A stretch of 64,000 nt of DNA from Monosiga brevicollis MX1 (GCF_000002865.3 NW_001865045.1:1115976-1179975), one strand, 5' to 3'. Shown: positions 13,048-25,344, numbered from the stretch's first letter. Made by a program: numbers and translations. The notes: a model not told the origin generated them from the letters alone.

Positions 13048-15491
13048 ACACCCTGTTTGATCGTGTGCGCCGCTGCACTTTTGTCGACTGTGTCGACGAT
13101 GTTCCTTGGCCGTTTTGAAGGACGCTGACTCTCCATCTTGGGCCAAGTTTTGCATCTACATGTGCGGCGCCATTTCTTCTTCTCTCTTTTTTCTGCCTTT
13201 ATTGTGGTAGACGGACTTACTTGACCTCTCCAGTTTAGCTTGCTTTTTGTGTACCTGTGCCAGTGTCCGTGTTTTTGAGCACCCTACTCTGCTGTCACCA
13301 TTCGCCCTCGCAACTACAGGATGTGCGTGCCTGTCTGTGTGTCTGTGTGTGTCCATTGATTGGAGTCGGGGCAGGCGATGGCAAATGAAACCCCGAATCG
13401 AACAACCCAAAAGTCACAACAAAATGCTGATCAGCATTGTAAAGTTTGAGTCTGATCACTCACCGCGGTATGCAAACTGGCCAGGGCTTGGGGCTCGTCG
13501 GGCGCAAAAAGAATTGCACACGGAGACGACGATCATGACAAGAGTTTTGACAGAGTTGATCGAATCCTGTTGATCGATGATGCTGAGCAAACACTTTACT
13601 CTGGACAACAGCCTCTGTGCGCGAGGCTCGGAAGCCCAAAGACACGACCACGATTTGAGCGAATCGACAAACCCCAAAAGCCCAGACTTTAGCGCCTGTC
13701 ATGGCCTTACCAGACCGGATGCTTTTGGTTGATAGAAACCAGGCGACCTACTTGGCCAGGGCATTGCATGGCGGGCTCGGAGGGGTTTTTAATTGATAGT
13801 AGATGGATGGTTGAGGTCAAGGGGTAAGGTCAAGGGATCAGTGGGTACAGGAGGTTCGGGGTCCACCACGAAATCCATACCTGGCGTTTCATCAGCTCTC
13901 GTTGGCAGGGTAGCTTAGGGTGCTGCCGATGATGCCGGTTGAGGTTGTCGTGCAAGGTTTGAAATGGGAAGATGCTGCACCCCTGCTACACGCAACGTTG
14001 TGGGTGGCGTGCCCGGCGCCTTGTTCTGGGACCGACGTCACCTCGGCGGCATGATCGAAGCGTCGAGAGAACGAAAAACATGGCGCGAGCTTGGAAAGTA
14101 GGGGTGACCGTGATGCGACTGTCGCTCGTTGGTGAAAGTCTACCTTTTCACGGCACCTGCTCTGCCCGGTCGTTCCCCGCTCACATCATCACACACCGGT
14201 CGTTGGTCTTGACTGCCAGTTCCCCAGAGCGCCCATGGCGCTGCCATACCAATTTGGCACCTGCACCAAAAATACCGCTTGGGGCGGCCATGATGTAAGC
14301 GACTCACACTACTCTGGGGTTTAGCTTGTTGTTGGGTATGTGTCTCACTTTGGTCTCACTTTGGCTTTGCTCTCTTCTGTCCAATTCATCTCTTTCTCTC
14401 TCTCTCTCTCGCCTTCTTCTCTCTCTTTTTGCTCTCTAATTCTCTTCTCTCTCTTGATTCCTTTCTCTTTCTCTCTTTCTCTATCCTCTCTCACTCTTCC
14501 TCTCTCTTCTCTCTCCCTCTCTCTCCTCTCTTCTCTCTCTGATTCTCTCTTCTCTTCGCTCTCTGTCTCACTTCTTAGCATCCTGAGCTGTGGACAAAAA
14601 AAAGAGCCCATCCCATCACAGCCATCCATACCAATACCCCGACGTGCGCGCGCCATAAGACTGATAAGGACTGGAACTGGTGCTTGTTGACCCAGGCCGG
14701 GGCGTGTTTGCTTGGGCACATGGCAGCCTGTGCGCCTGGCAATGCGAGGCATCTGGGCAATGAAGGTATGCGGTTCGCCTCAGCGAAGAGGGCGCGTCGC
14801 TTGCACCAGCCACCCCCTGCCTGTTGGAGGAATGAGCCCATTGGTGACATGTTTTGACAGTTGTGATGGACCGGCAGGGACAGGTTGAGATCGAGACCAT
14901 CACAAGGCACGACGTTGCTTTCGGCCAGGGTTTCTCTGGCCACAGGAGAAGGATTGCGTCGGGCCAAAAGAGTTGCATGTGTCTGTGTATGTCTCAAGGA
15001 GCTGAAAGCCTCGAGGGGAGGGGAGTCAAGCGGACTCGAATGGTTATCATCATCTTGATAAGGCCAGTCGCTCGCGGCTTGAGGCAAGCACATCGGCGCG
15101 GCCCGTGCCGGCACCTACCGTGGCATCAGTGGGGAAGCTGCAAGGAGAGAAGAAGCAAGAAGAGGGTTGAAAAGAAGTTGAAAAAAAAAGAATGTCGATT
15201 GAATCGGAAAAGTCGGGTTGAATGGTAAAGATAATCAGGAAACTCTCGCGGCGCAACTCAAGGGGGCGCCCATGGGGAGAAAAGCTAAGAGACAAGAAAG
15301 AAGGCAACACAACGGTAGGGTACACGGTACCCGCGTGTGGGGGCAGAGGTAGGCAGAGGGAGGAAGGGGGAAAGCAAGACCAGCTTGCCAAGAGGTCGGC
15401 GAGGGACCAAAGGGGAGAGCTAACACCACAACAAAGGAAAGAATAATGATAATGGGGAACAGAAAAGGAAAAAAAACTGCCTATGGACATC
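13048..15491. other. Intergenic region without a recognisable gene; CT tract at 14392-14576
   Basis: Open frames in this 2.4 kb stretch show no family motif, no coherent exon chain and no good start context. A strongly pyrimidine-rich tract of CTCT/CTTT units covers about 14392-14576. Several purine-rich patches lie near 15160-15480, just after the stop of the minus-strand gene. Confidence 0.6.
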
Positions 15492-16307
15492 CTAGTCGTC
15501 TTGGAGGAGTTCCACGAGTTGGAAGTAGTGCTGATCGTACTGGTTCCAGCTCTTGCGTTGATTTTGAAAGTGTTGCTTGAGGCTGCTCAGGCGGAACTGC
15601 AGCTCCGTCGTAAAGTCGGCAGCGAGCTCGCCCGCACAGTTGGCCTGAGCGAGCTGGCCGTAAGATGTGAGGAGGGCAATTTGCTGGAGCTGGAGGCGGC
15701 TGAGAAGACGGTAGGCGAGGTCGACCAGGTTGCTGTGTTGCTGGTCGCGGTTAAGGCGCGAGCGGGGGTTCATCTGGCTCTGCAGAAAGGCAGCGTGCTT
15801 CTGGCGCAGGCGCAGGTCGCCTTCCTCGCGAGCACGAGCAATGTCCTCGAGGCCGGCGCGAAGCGTGGCGCGGAGTTTTTCGGGCCACTCATCCGTGTTG
15901 TTGAGGATAAACTCCATGTCGTAGTGGATGAGGAGGGGCACGGGCAGGCGGATGGGCAGCGACTTGTTGCTGTCTGCCTTGGCGGCGTCCCAGCCCAGCG
16001 CGGAGCGGATGGCATCCAGCTGCGTGAGGCTGCGGCTCAGCTGACGCGAGTGAGGTTCCAAGGGAGTCAGGGTCGTGCGCGAGTGGCGAACCGACTCGCA
16101 GCGACGAAGCTGACTGCTGCGGCGCGGCCGCGTTGTCGGGGATGAAGAGGGAGAGCTTGCAGTGGAGGATGAGGAAGAAGAAGAGGCCAGCGAGCACGTA
16201 GAGTCCATCGAGCTGGCCAGCGGCATGGCCGCCGAATCACTCAGGCTGCGGCGGTGTGGTGGTGGTTCGTCCGCGAACACGGGCATGGTAGCGTCGTAGT
16301 AGTGCAT
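15492..16307 (-). CDS. Unknown single-exon protein, Ser-rich N-terminus and helical C-terminus
   Basis: I do not recognise the family. The frame is uninterrupted and the first ATG in it is at 16307 (MHYYDATMPVFADEP), giving about 271 residues. Residues 25-75 are dominated by Ser runs and basic residues (SSSSSSSTASSPSSSP), which look disordered. From about residue 90 the sequence is rich in Leu, Gln, Arg and Glu and should be alpha-helical, for example EKLRATLRAGLEDIARAREE and LLSRLQLQQIALL, ending in YFQLVELLQDD. No signal peptide, membrane segment or catalytic motif is visible. Most neighbours have many introns, so a long intronless frame is unusual here. Codon use and GC content look like those of the neighbours, which supports a real gene. 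Confidence 0.6.
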   Translation of the reverse strand: MHYYDATMPVFADEPPPHRRSLSDSAAMPLASSMDSTCSLASSSSSSSTASSPSSSPTTRPRRSSQLRRCESVRHSRTTLTPLEPHSRQLSRSLTQLDAIRSALGWDAAKADSNKSLPIRLPVPLLIHYDMEFILNNTDEWPEKLRATLRAGLEDIARAREEGDLRLRQKHAAFLQSQMNPRSRLNRDQQHSNLVDLAYRLLSRLQLQQIALLTSYGQLAQANCAGELAADFTTELQFRLSSLKQHFQNQRKSWNQYDQHYFQLVELLQDD

Positions 16308-16514
16308 GATCAAGTTGACACTAGCCAATGATCTGTTGCCTGGATCTCCAAAATCTCATCAACGACCAAGGAAGTAGAGCGCGCGCACGGGGAGAGAGGG
16401 GCTCACAAAAGTGAATCAAGCCGGGAGCCGGGGAGAGGGGGCGGAAGGGAGCACGACGTGAAAGAGTCGGTCACGAGCAGAAAAATGCCACTCCCTCCCG
16501 CCACTCTCTCTCTT

Positions 16515-16591
<77 letters not shown>

Positions 16592-19500
16592 CTCGCTCTC
16601 TTCACCCCTTCTTTGTTAATGACCCTTCCTTTTGTTCTCGATTCCTGAAACCAGAGTGTGTGGCTTTTGCAAAAGGAGTAGGTGGATATTGGATTGCATG
16701 TGTGGGGGTTAACAAGCCTACATCATTGTGGATAGAGAGTTGGGTGTGAGTTTTGGCTTGGGGGAAAAGGGTGGAATCCACAACCCCCTGGTCTGTCTCT
16801 CTCGTTCCTCTATGTGTGTGTGTGTGTGAGTGAGTGAGTGTGTGCGTTTTATGAAATCAAAGTGCCAGCGATATGATGGCACGGACGCTTTGGCTGTTTC
16901 CTGGCGGGTGGAGGTCGTCGTTGCCACTGCCCTGACAGCCCCGATCAAAGCCCTCACATGGCGAGGCGATGTACACAGGAACGAGGGCTCTTTTTTAGCA
17001 AAAAGGCAAGATTTTTGGGGAAGTGGATAACCTTGAGGGCTTGGCGCAGCAGGAACAAAGAGACCTCTTTGCTGTTTCCTTGCCCATTCTGAGTTGGGAA
17101 AGCTTTTCTCAAGCTTGCTTCTGTCTCATGTGGTTGACCGAGACGTCGCTGCGTCTGTCGCTTTCGTGAGGAAGGGGCTGAAATGAACGACATCGAACAA
17201 GTGGGCAAGCGCTTTGGGATGCAAGACGACGACGGGGTGACATGAGTGTGAGTTCATCGCGTCAGCGTAACAGCAAGAACACCGAAGCGGGTAGCACCCT
17301 GGTGGAGCCCTAGTCGCCTAACCTCCGGCCGTTTCAGGACCAGCTACATCTTCATACGCAAGACTGAACTTCGGAAAGCGTGCAGCGCCAACCTTTATCA
17401 AAGGGGGGGGGCGCGAACTCCTGCTGGTTCAGGGTCAAAAACAGCCGGACACCCCCACTTGGCATTTCTGTCCTGTCACGGGTAACATAGTTTTGGGCGT
17501 GTGGTTCTGTGACCCTAACCCGCTCTGACCCCCGGGATGGTAGAATTTATGGGGTAACGAAGTCATTTCGAAACCATTGATAGCCCCAACCTGTCCCCAA
17601 TGCAAAAAGTTGGGCCAACCTTCACATGTGTGCAACGCACGTTAAGAAATGCCTGGTATGCAAAAAGAATGAGGACGCTAATCTGCTCTAAAGATCCAAC
17701 CCAGGACAGACGATGCGTCATGGACCACCACACGATACCCTCCATTCACCCCCAACACCACCTGTTGTCGAGCACGTTGCAGCCTGTTAACTCAGCATGT
17801 TGCAGCGTGCTTCGGCGATCAAAGAGCGGAGGATCATGAACCATAGCCGACTACGCAGTCGGGACCTTCAGGCTATCATGTCGCCGTTCCTGGTCTCGGC
17901 TCGGGGCCGACACTGAAGCCTTGAAAGTGGGCAACATGAACAGACACATTGGCCAGAGTTGCGCATCTGGTTGACGGCACACGCCGCGACCAGCCCTACT
18001 GAATTTCACTCATAGGGCCAACATGCGCGCAAGACAACCCGACTGCAGCTGACTCCAGAACTAAATCTTACAGCATGGACTCGACGCTCTGGCGCTCGCT
18101 GTTGCAGACCTGCTTCCCTTTCCGCATGCCCGCTTCTTTCTGATTGGAGGCGGGCCCTAATGCAAGAATTTTGGCAGAGGCTGCCGTGTATTATTGGTTG
18201 AACCAAACAAGGTTCCACGGGGCACTCGACCCGGACACGACAACGTCCCGAACAAGGACCGGAAGCAAGCGCGAAACGTGGGCCGCACGCCTTGCCCACG
18301 CTTTCACTCATCAGGTCTTCAACCTTACATAGCATCCAACTCTTTGCAAACTCTTGTTGGGTGTCGATTTGGCTCCCATGCTGGTGACCTTATCCCATAG
18401 TCCAAAGTTCGACCTCACTCTGGTATGTGTGCCGAGCTGTTGTGCCATACCAGATGGGTTCGGTACGGCACCGTTGTTTTGCCTTGCTGCGAGGGCTTCT
18501 TTCCTAAAGCACACTGGAGTTCCTGCGCCGTGGTCCCAAGCTTCAGGACCAAAAGGACATGGCGGTCTATTCCTCTTCGACGTGCCCCTTTGCGTCAAAG
18601 GGGTTGAAAGAGCTGTAAGGTTGTAAAGCAAGCAATCAACCTTGATCGGCTGACGTCAGCCAAGATGGGGGAGGGCAACTCTGCGCCGTCCAGAACTGTT
18701 CCATAGACCACGCGCACGCTACACGCAATGCGTCCTGGGGCAGCTGCTGTTATGCTTGTCCCGGCACTCTTATGCACATATTCCGAAACTCCAGGCACAC
18801 AACGCTCCTGCCAAGCCCTGTAGCCCTGTTCATAAAGATGATAGAAAAGGACGAGCAAGGAGTCAAGCAGCCCGCACAGCTCATCCCTCGTCATGCCCAG
18901 TCATCTCAAATGAACGCATCATGCGCGCACACCGACAGACTGTCGACATCCGCAGAAACACGCGCTGTCGTCAGCATACGGCACACCGCCTCAGATGGCA
19001 GCGCCCCTGGCGGATAACACAGGTTTTTTCAAAGGACCCGAGCCCATCTCTGGCGCTGCATGTCCACACTATGACGCGATTGATATGAGTGACCGCACTC
19101 ACAAGTACCGACGCCCCAGAAACCCCGGGTGCGCCATATGACCGTCAGTGTCCCTCGATTCACATGACATTGCCCCTGATTGGGAGATGGTACAGTAACT
19201 TTGCCCGTCGTCCCACGTTCACACACACCGTTCACATATAACCATTCTTGCTTCTGCCAGCTGCGTGCCACGCTCGCAAACAGCCGCTGCCGCTGTGCAA
19301 CCTCCCTACACCACAATGTCACACAATTCCATCATTCCCTCCAACACACACAAACACGCACACACACTTGATTGCAGCCCATGGGTGGGTCGCGAATTCA
19401 TCCCACTTGCTTCTGTAACCCTCAACCCTTGAACACTCATTATCATCCGGTTGTCTTTCCCCTTCCGACTTCTCTCAGTCATGTGGTGACCTGCCGTCGG

Positions 19501-19825
19501 ACCCATGGCATCTCACACGCACGCTCTGCCACCCAGCTGAGGGGATGCTGTTGCTTTTCTTGTATGTGTGAGAAGGCAACCATGCACAAGCAATACACTG
19601 TCCTGGGTCACGCGGTTGGGTCATGCATGAACAATCGTCCCAGTCCTCAGGACATTGAGACTCACATGTTCACCGCACATGCTCTCCAGCTCTGCCCCTC
19701 CAGCTCTCCCCCTCCATCTCTTCCCTCGCTTCGCAGCAAGATCAGCTGACAGAATCAATCCAAGAGAGACAATGTGAGTGAACACTGCCCTACCTGGCCC
19801 CTCCAGCAGATGCAGAGTGCCGTAA
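16308..19825. repeat. Gene-poor 3.5 kb with (CT)n microsatellite at about 16518-16590
   Basis: A nearly perfect CT array of more than 30 units lies close upstream of the unknown minus-strand gene, followed by a short GT array at 16814-16828. The remainder shows no exon chain, no RNA gene and no repeat that I could support. The longest frames (for example 18756-19088) contain no recognisable motif. Confidence 0.6.
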
Positions 19826-20116
19826 TTGACGGCCGCATCACGCACCAATCTCGTGCACGTGATAGAGCCTTCTTGCTCCCATTCTAGTGGGGTCCCCGGG
19901 TCTCCCTCCTTGTTCAGGGTTACCCAGTTTATGTTCCCAATCGAGTATGGATTTCTTGAGACCAGTCTGGGCCCCATGGCGAAACCCATGTATCAATCGG
20001 TCGGTTATACCGAAGTTCAGGTCGGTCTGGTGTCCAGTTTCTTCGGACCCTGGCCGGTGATTTTTGGCGGGTTTGTCGCCGGGGCCTTTTCACTTCGCTT
20101 TGGACTGATGCGCTAG
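19826..20116 (+). pseudogene. Fragment resembling an AmpG-type major facilitator transporter
   Basis: An open frame ends in a stretch that looks like the first two membrane segments of the bacterial AmpG branch of the MFS: FLETSLGPMAKPMYQSVGYT, then VGLVSSFFGPWPVIFGGFV and SLRFGLMR before TAG at 20114. The pattern (a small acidic or polar start, G-PM-KP-Y, a helix with GG, then the R-FG-R loop) matches the A-motif region of that family. Only about 60 residues are covered and I found no continuation downstream on this strand. The next gene lies on the other strand, 130 nt away. It may be a decayed gene, a bacterial insertion, or an exon whose partners I could not see. The resemblance is from memory of the family. 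Confidence 0.4.
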
Positions 20117-20243
20117 ATGAAGAAGTGAAGTGAAGGGTCAGAGAATAAAATAAATCTGAGCTGGTGCGATTGTGATCTGCAATTGTCATCGGATTTTCAA
20201 GCCGTGCGTCTGTGTACAAACGCCTAGAATGGTCTGGAACGGC

Positions 20244-22832
20244 TTACCAACCCGCATCCATGGTCTGGTAGAGAAGACGAGAAAAGCAGAGAAGATGAGC
20301 CAAACAAGAGACCGGCGGCAAAAGATAGGGCTCTCTTTTCCTTCCTCCAGAGTCAAAGCTCGCCCCGAGAGGACTCACCTCAAAGGTAAAGTTGAACACC
20401 TCTGGCATGCCCAGGTGCGAGGCGTTGGGGAACTGAGACCAAGAAAACGGCGGCAGTCCCTAAAAAAAAAAAACGTCCAGAACAACGCGTGTGCATGAGA
20501 AGACGCTTTGGGAATTCGATCAAGGAACATGGCATTCGGGACCTACGTGCGACGTCGTAGGACCGTTGATGACTTGGCTCTGCAGTTTGAGAGCCATCGA
20601 GTATGTCGTGACCTTGGTGTCGTAGCAACCGCCAGGGGAGGGACTATCGCTCTCGAGATCACCACGCGAGCAAATGGCGTTGTACGGATCGCCCTTGGCG
20701 TAAGGATCGTTCTTGTAATCATTGTAGCGCATGATGGCCTTGAAAGAATCGAGATCAACCACAGTAGTCTGGTCACGGCGGAAAATCTTGGCGCGCGGCG
20801 CCAGCTCGTATGAGTCATCCGTGCCGTGCTGCTTGACCACAGCCGGGTAGCCCGAGAGGTTGTAAATCTTCTCAAAGAAGGGAACATTGTACGAAGGCCA
20901 ATAACCAAGGGACAACATCTTGGTCACATCGGCATACTCCCAGGTGCCGGGGATTTGCTCCGCCACATAGAGTGTACCATCCAAGAGCGGCTGGCCCGGC
21001 GTGAATTTGTTCAGATCCATCACCATGTACTCTGTGGCGGTTAACGTCGTAAGACCAGGGCACCAAAAAAGGATACGCAGGGACAGGACAAGGAGGGATG
21101 TCGAAGGAAGATGTAAAGGCGCACTCACGGTTGTTGTAGGTTCCGCTGTTGTGGCGACCGGCCAGCTCCGCCCAATCCTCTGAGGTCTGTGCCAACGCCC
21201 TGACATTAAGAAGCAACAAAGGCGAAAGCAATGAGAGTTCAGCAAAAGGCTGCTGATGCACACACACGCGCGCACAACGAAGCTAGAATCCGACGCCGTT
21301 TTAAAAAGAGTACAGGGCTGCGACTCGAGTCATTACTCACGTGGCAGTACGAATGCGAATCCATGACTGAAGGGACTCGGGCTGGATGTACTGCTGGAGG
21401 TCAGTGTTGAAAACGTTGTTGGTGGTTTGCAGCATGACAAGACCGCTGGACATGAGGTAAAAGTCATCGAGCGACTCGAGGTAGCCCGGGTAGGAGGAGA
21501 AGCTAATCTTCTTGGCGTGGGTGATGGTTGCCTGGAAGTTGTCTGCAAAGCGCGAAAAGCAATGCCAAGCGCGAGTGAAGGAGCGGGTTGCTTGGGAGCT
21601 GGCCCCAGCGACAAAACAGGGGTCAAGTCAACAACGGGGGCAACTTGGCACCCAACATGACGCACAGTGCTTGTAAATGCGGTTCATGGCTTGATAAATG
21701 TACCAGGCCGAGTGACTCATAAACAGATCCGAAAAGTCGCCAGTGAGCTTGATCAAAGCGGAGCAACGTCCGTTGCGCATGCGCCAGTCGTGGAATTCAC
21801 GGCTGCTCATCTTGGTGACGTCAACGGCCTCGCTGGGCAACACCTGTCAAGTTTCAGGAGGTGGCAAACGGTGCATCATGCTCACGGCCAGGCTCGGTAA
21901 TACCAGCGCGGGCTTTGCCACGTGTGCGTGAGCGGGCAGATGACGGGCTAATTTGGCCAGACCTTGGGGATGATATCGAAAAAGTCGCCGTTGCCGTTGA
22001 GAAGTTGAAAGGCGAATTCGGGGAGCACGTGTTTGTCATAGACGTTGGCACCGTAACCCGCACGCAGACCGTCGTATTGGGCCATAATAAGGCCGACCTG
22101 AAGATATCACGCAGTTTAATGGTACAAGAATGAGCTTGACATGAGGCTTGACAGGTTGCGCAGAGTCAAAGGGACTATGTGGCTCTGACCTGTTGCCAAA
22201 AGACGTCATCCTGGTTGGCGGCCACCTGAGAGCGCGTCCAGTTGAATTGAGCGGCGAGAAACTTGAGCAGAGGCTCGGGAATGCCGTTATTCAAGGAGGA
22301 CATGCTCGAGGCCACATTGATATACTGATCATAAATGCCCTTGTTGGTGAGGAAGCCCTCGAGGAAGCCGGCCGCAAAGTATTGGTCATGGTCTGAAGCC
22401 GATGGGTTGGTTTCAATCTTCAGCACGCCAAAACCTGAGGCATGGTTGGCGGCCTCGTCAAAGCTACCAAAAGCAACGGCACTCGTGTCCAGGCCTGCCT
22501 TGAACTACACAAAACCAAGACCAAGCCAACCCGGTGAAGACAAACAGAGAGAGTGCAAAACGCACACACACCCTCAAGACGCGCGGGAGCAGGGCCGCGA
22601 CCCAGTGTCCATGACACTAGCCGCTTGGCACCAGAGCCGGCAACCAGTAACCAGCCCCCTTCCGCCGAGCGAGACTTACCATAGGTTGACCATTGACCAT
22701 CAAGACCGAGCCCTGTCGGCCAGGGAAATTGGCTCCCTCAGCCAGCTTGGCCGTGGACATGGCCCCAGCGGTGACGGCCAATGCCAGTACCACCAGCGCC
22801 ATGCGCTGTACTGCAGTTTGCTTCACCATCAT
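20244..22832 (-). CDS. Phospholipase B-like / lamina-ancestor family hydrolase, secreted or lysosomal, multi-exon
   Basis: This is a relative of PLBD1/PLBD2, N-terminal-nucleophile amidase-fold proteins of the lysosome. The start at 22832 (MMVKQTAVQRMALVVLALAV) is a signal peptide. The key exon near 21650-21843 contains NGRCSALIKLTGDFSDLF and HSAWYIYQAMNRIYKHC, the family core. The Cys after NGR aligns with the processed nucleophile Cys. Other conserved parts are YPGYLESLDDFYLMSSGLVM (near 21440-21500), ELAGRHNSGTYNN (near 21150) and VAEQIPG followed by the WPSYNVPFFEKIYNLSGYP block (near 20840-20960). The last exons read GLPPFSWSQFPNASHLGMPE (near 20385-20460) and TMDAGW then TAA at 20244. 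This fits the PLBD carboxyl end. About eight introns, all short. The substrate is unproven for this family. Confidence 0.9.
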
Positions 22833-24099
22833 CGCCCGGCTGCCGTTTCAACTGTCTCGTTTTTCTGGAGGAGCCAGTGAGAGAGAGGGAGAAAAATCCA
22901 ACACAACACCCGCTCTGGTCTATACACCAACTACTTGTCTACATGCATAAACTAGTGGCGGTTTCGAATCTACATTCAACTAAAAAGCGTAGGGATTCTA
23001 CAATAACCCTATATTCATCTGCATTAACCCGATGAGGACCGCCATCTTCGTGAATGGCGTGCAAACCGTCTGACAACATCGTTGGTTTATGCTGACAATT
23101 GTATCTGACAATTATGCTGCTTATTGTTTTCGCCTGGTTTTTATACGCTCAGCTATACAGGTTGAGACCCAGCGTGTCGTTTTGATTTTTTCATTTTTTT
23201 ATTTTTTTTTGAACTCAACGGCTTCACGTGGTGGGCCGCACACACGGGCGGTGTACGCTGTCGCGGGCGTCGCCCACACACGGGGTAAAAAGGCGGTCAG
23301 GGTCAGGGTTGATGTCGTTTTTTGAATGGCACATCGAATGTGTCCTGATAGTGACACCAACACTGACTCTGACCGCCTTTTTGCGAGCTGGCGGTGCGCT
23401 TGATGTCTGCGCTGGTGAGTGTGATGATGGCTGGCGAATGGCAGCCCAACTGGCAAAAGTCGAGTCGACGCGCTGTAGTGTGTACAAAGCCTTTCTAAAC
23501 ATGAGTGGATGGCTTTGAAGAATCAGGCGCCATAACAACCCCGGGGCAGGCAGCGTCCTTTTCGTGTGGCGGATGAAGTGAGGGTTGCTTTTCGGAGTGG
23601 CCCTCGCTCATCTGTCCGGCGCTGCTCCCTAAATTCTCTATCTTCCTCTTCAACTCTTTTTGAGTTTCTCGACTTTGTGGCCAGTGTCATGTCCGTGTTT
23701 TCTCACGACCCCTTGCACCCTGTCTGCCATGCATAGGATTTCCATTTGACCTCGCAGCCCGAGCTCTCGTTTGCTGCTGTGCAGCCTTTGGCGATGTTTG
23801 TTCTGTGTCCTACGTGACAAGCAGCGTCGTTTTAGTCGTCAAATCATAATGCCATGTTTGGTACATAATGGACATGCCTGCAATTGAGCCGAGCTCAACC
23901 CAATACCTTTTCTCTCTCATTGTGTTCATTTTGCGCCGCCTCGGCGCCCGACTGGAAGGTGGACGAATGAGCTTTACACTATCATGTAAATTATCGAGCA
24001 CCGCAGGTGCACCACGAAAGGGGTTCAATGATGGCACCGCACACGAGGTCCATGGCAGCGAGAAGAAAGCAGCACTGAGAGTCGAATGCATGGGTCATC
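22833..24099. other. Intergenic region, A/T-rich patch and an inverted repeat, no gene
   Basis: This space lies between the 5' end of the phospholipase B-like gene and the 3' end of the Nudix gene. A T-rich patch covers 23185-23212. The only structured element is the inverted repeat at 23287-23382. Open frames lack motifs. Confidence 0.6.
23287..23382. repeat. 30-bp inverted repeat able to form a hairpin
   Basis: The left arm 23287-23316 (starting AAAAAGGCGGTCAG) is the reverse complement of the right arm 23353-23382 (ending CTGACCGCCTTTTT), with three mismatches in 30 positions. The spacer is 36 nt. A transcript would fold into a stem of about 27 pairs, some of the mismatches being G-U. It could be a non-coding hairpin RNA, the remnant of a small inverted-repeat transposon, or chance decay of a palindrome. 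No target-site duplication was evident. Confidence 0.6.
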
Positions 24100-25302
24100 C
24101 TAGCGGATGTGGCGCAAAAAGTAGAGGCCGGCCACGGCAACGGTTGCGCCGACGACGGCCGATGAGAGCAGACCCAGCCATTGTTGGGTGGTCGATTGGT
24201 GTGCCTCAAGAGACAGGGCATAGCTAGGGCAGGTCATTCATCTGGTGTGAGATGCGTTCTCGAGCGTGGGGAACAACAGCTGCAGCTGGGTTGCAACTTA
24301 AAGGGGATCCACTCACCCGTAAAGGCGGGCATCGATTGACCAGTTTTGGCGCATCTTCTCTTCGAGCGTGGCTCGGAGGCGGCGCACGGGCACTGTCTCC
24401 ACCTCGATAAACTCAGAGTCCTCCAGGTTGGGCATGGGGTTTTGGTTGTCGGGATGATCCAGATCCACTTCGACGGTCACATAGCTAAGGGGGTTTATGA
24501 GTGAGCGGCTGCGGGCTGACGGATGGGGAGTGCTGCGATCCACACGAGCCTCACCGCATGCAGGCAGAGCACATGCCCGGGTCGACGTGTACAATAGGGC
24601 TGACGTGGGTGACCACGCCTACATAGCCACATTCCTCATGCAGCTCGCGTAGCGCAGCCTGCTCGGTTGTCTCGTTGGCATCGACGAGTCCCGCAGGAAA
24701 TTCCATACAGTAGCTCTCCGTGGCCGGGCGAAACTGAACAAGCGGTACAGGCAAGGGTCAGAGGCACAGATCTGGTGCAAACACGGCCCCTTGGCGCCGC
24801 GAAATCAAGCCCGAGCAGGCAGCTTGCAGGATTGAGGCAGCGGCGATTCACCTGTGAAATGAGAACGACGTGGTCGCCGCGCCCCCGCTGCTTGATGATG
24901 GGCACAATGCAGACAGCATCAATCTCGCCTGAGAACCAACCAACGCAAACAAACGAGCAAAGCACGCCGCCTCCATATCAACACATTCCACTTGTACCGC
25001 AACAACCATTGGGGTGGCGCGAGCTGAGCGCCCTGCAGGCCGGATGACAAAGAAGAAAAAAAAAAAAAAGTAGCGACCTGTTCGAGTGGTGCGCTCCACG
25101 ACCTCCCACGGGCGCGACTGTCCGTTCGGATCTTGCCATGTGTACTACAAACAGGGTGGGAGGTGAGCTTCTGGGCCCTGGCACATCCTGGCGACGCGAC
25201 GGAACCTAGGGTCCTCACCTTGCACAGACGAATCCAGCGAAACCCTTCGGTCGGCACGGCCTCCTTGGCCACCACCTTGCACAGCGCAGAAGTCGAATCC
25301 AT
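24100..25302 (-). CDS. NUDT5-like ADP-sugar pyrophosphatase with C-terminal membrane anchor, multi-exon
   Basis: This Nudix hydrolase probably splits ADP-ribose or other ADP-sugars. The start at 25302 gives [20 protein letters not shown]. The exon near 25076-25135 reads [20 protein letters not shown], the beta-strand block typical of NUDT5/ADP-ribose pyrophosphatases. The Nudix box is in the exon 24551-24735: [17 protein letters not shown], then [10 protein letters not shown] (G-x5-E-x7-REL-x-EE-x-G, complete). The exon at about 24316-24485 has [15 protein letters not shown]. The last exon (24100-24225) adds [18 protein letters not shown] and LYFLRHIR before TAG, a single hydrophobic helix with a short basic tail. 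Such a tail anchor is unusual for NUDT5, which is soluble in animals. It suggests anchoring to the mitochondrial outer membrane or ER. Confidence 0.88.
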
Positions 25303-25340
25303 CCTCCTTGATGCACGCGTACCACACCTACGTTCACACG

Positions 25341-25344
<4 letters not shown>

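Noticed and set aside
18756-19088. Possible gene in the gene-poor stretch 16308-19825
   Set aside because: The longest frames have no family features and no consistent splice sites.
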